From Myxococcota bacterium (GTDB lineage: Bacteria; Myxococcota_A; Polyangia; HGW-17), in the NCBI GenBank assembly GCA_018821745.1, contig JAHJLU010000236.1, positions 1 to 13,969 on the forward strand: a DNA stretch of 13,969 nucleotides, in the 5' to 3' direction. The notes beneath the pieces are model-generated. The model worked only from the letters and a program-made list of their open reading frames with translations, was not told where the DNA came from and searched no databases. The first letter of the stretch is position 1. Every line of letters starts with the position of its first letter. Shown here in pieces: positions 13,969 through 13,969 of this stretch. The position numbers and the translations under genes are program-made.

Positions 13969-13969
13969 A

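Noticed and set aside
1..13969. Mobile elements, CRISPR arrays, tRNA or rRNA genes
   Set aside because: I looked for transposase or integrase motifs, long terminal repeats, regular short repeats and tRNA-like cloverleaf sequences and saw none.

Overview
The window looks like chromosome of a Gram-negative bacterium: it has two lipoproteins with lipoboxes, a predicted outer-membrane beta-barrel, ATG/GTG starts with AGGA-type ribosome sites and a GC-rich coding style. The mix of a radical SAM enzyme, a U32-type Fe-S protein, a sigma-54-type promoter and an arsEFG-type arsenic operon would fit a deltaproteobacterial (Desulfobacterota/Desulfuromonadota-like) anaerobe or facultative anaerobe. No rRNA or marker gene is present, so this placement is only an inference. 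I see no insertion sequence, integrase, tRNA or CRISPR array.

Left part (1-3532): a minus-strand lipoprotein with a C-terminal transglutaminase-like domain (46-1779) lies divergent from a plus-strand single-pass membrane protein with a proline-rich region (1924-2418). A non-coding stretch of about 315 bases follows. It holds a 79-nt segment bounded by a perfect 9-bp inverted repeat, a small hairpin and a very good match to a sigma-54 (-24/-12) promoter. That promoter sits just upstream of a small exported protein (2735-3013) and a lipoprotein (3044-3532), which look like a two-gene unit.

Middle (3567-6997): a minus-strand peptidase-U32 family protein of the RlhA/YdcP type, convergent with the lipoprotein gene, then a minus-strand exported beta-barrel protein.

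Centre-right (7214-11982): a compact seven-gene minus-strand arsenic operon, in transcription order arsR, an ArsP/DUF318-type permease, arsE, arsF, arsG, arsC, acr3. Gaps are 4, 26, 3, -4, 1 and -23 nt. Upstream of arsR a perfect 11-bp inverted repeat brackets a consensus TTGACA -35 box, which is the likely ArsR operator-promoter. The operon combines inorganic arsenic handling (thioredoxin-type ArsC reduces arsenate, Acr3 exports arsenite) with genes tied to organoarsenicals (ArsEF nitro-reduction, ArsG export, ArsP-like permease).

Right end (12030-13968): a radical SAM enzyme with extra cysteines ahead of its CxxxCxxC motif, then a hypothetical protein that runs off the window edge. Both are on the minus strand; neither is clearly part of the ars operon.
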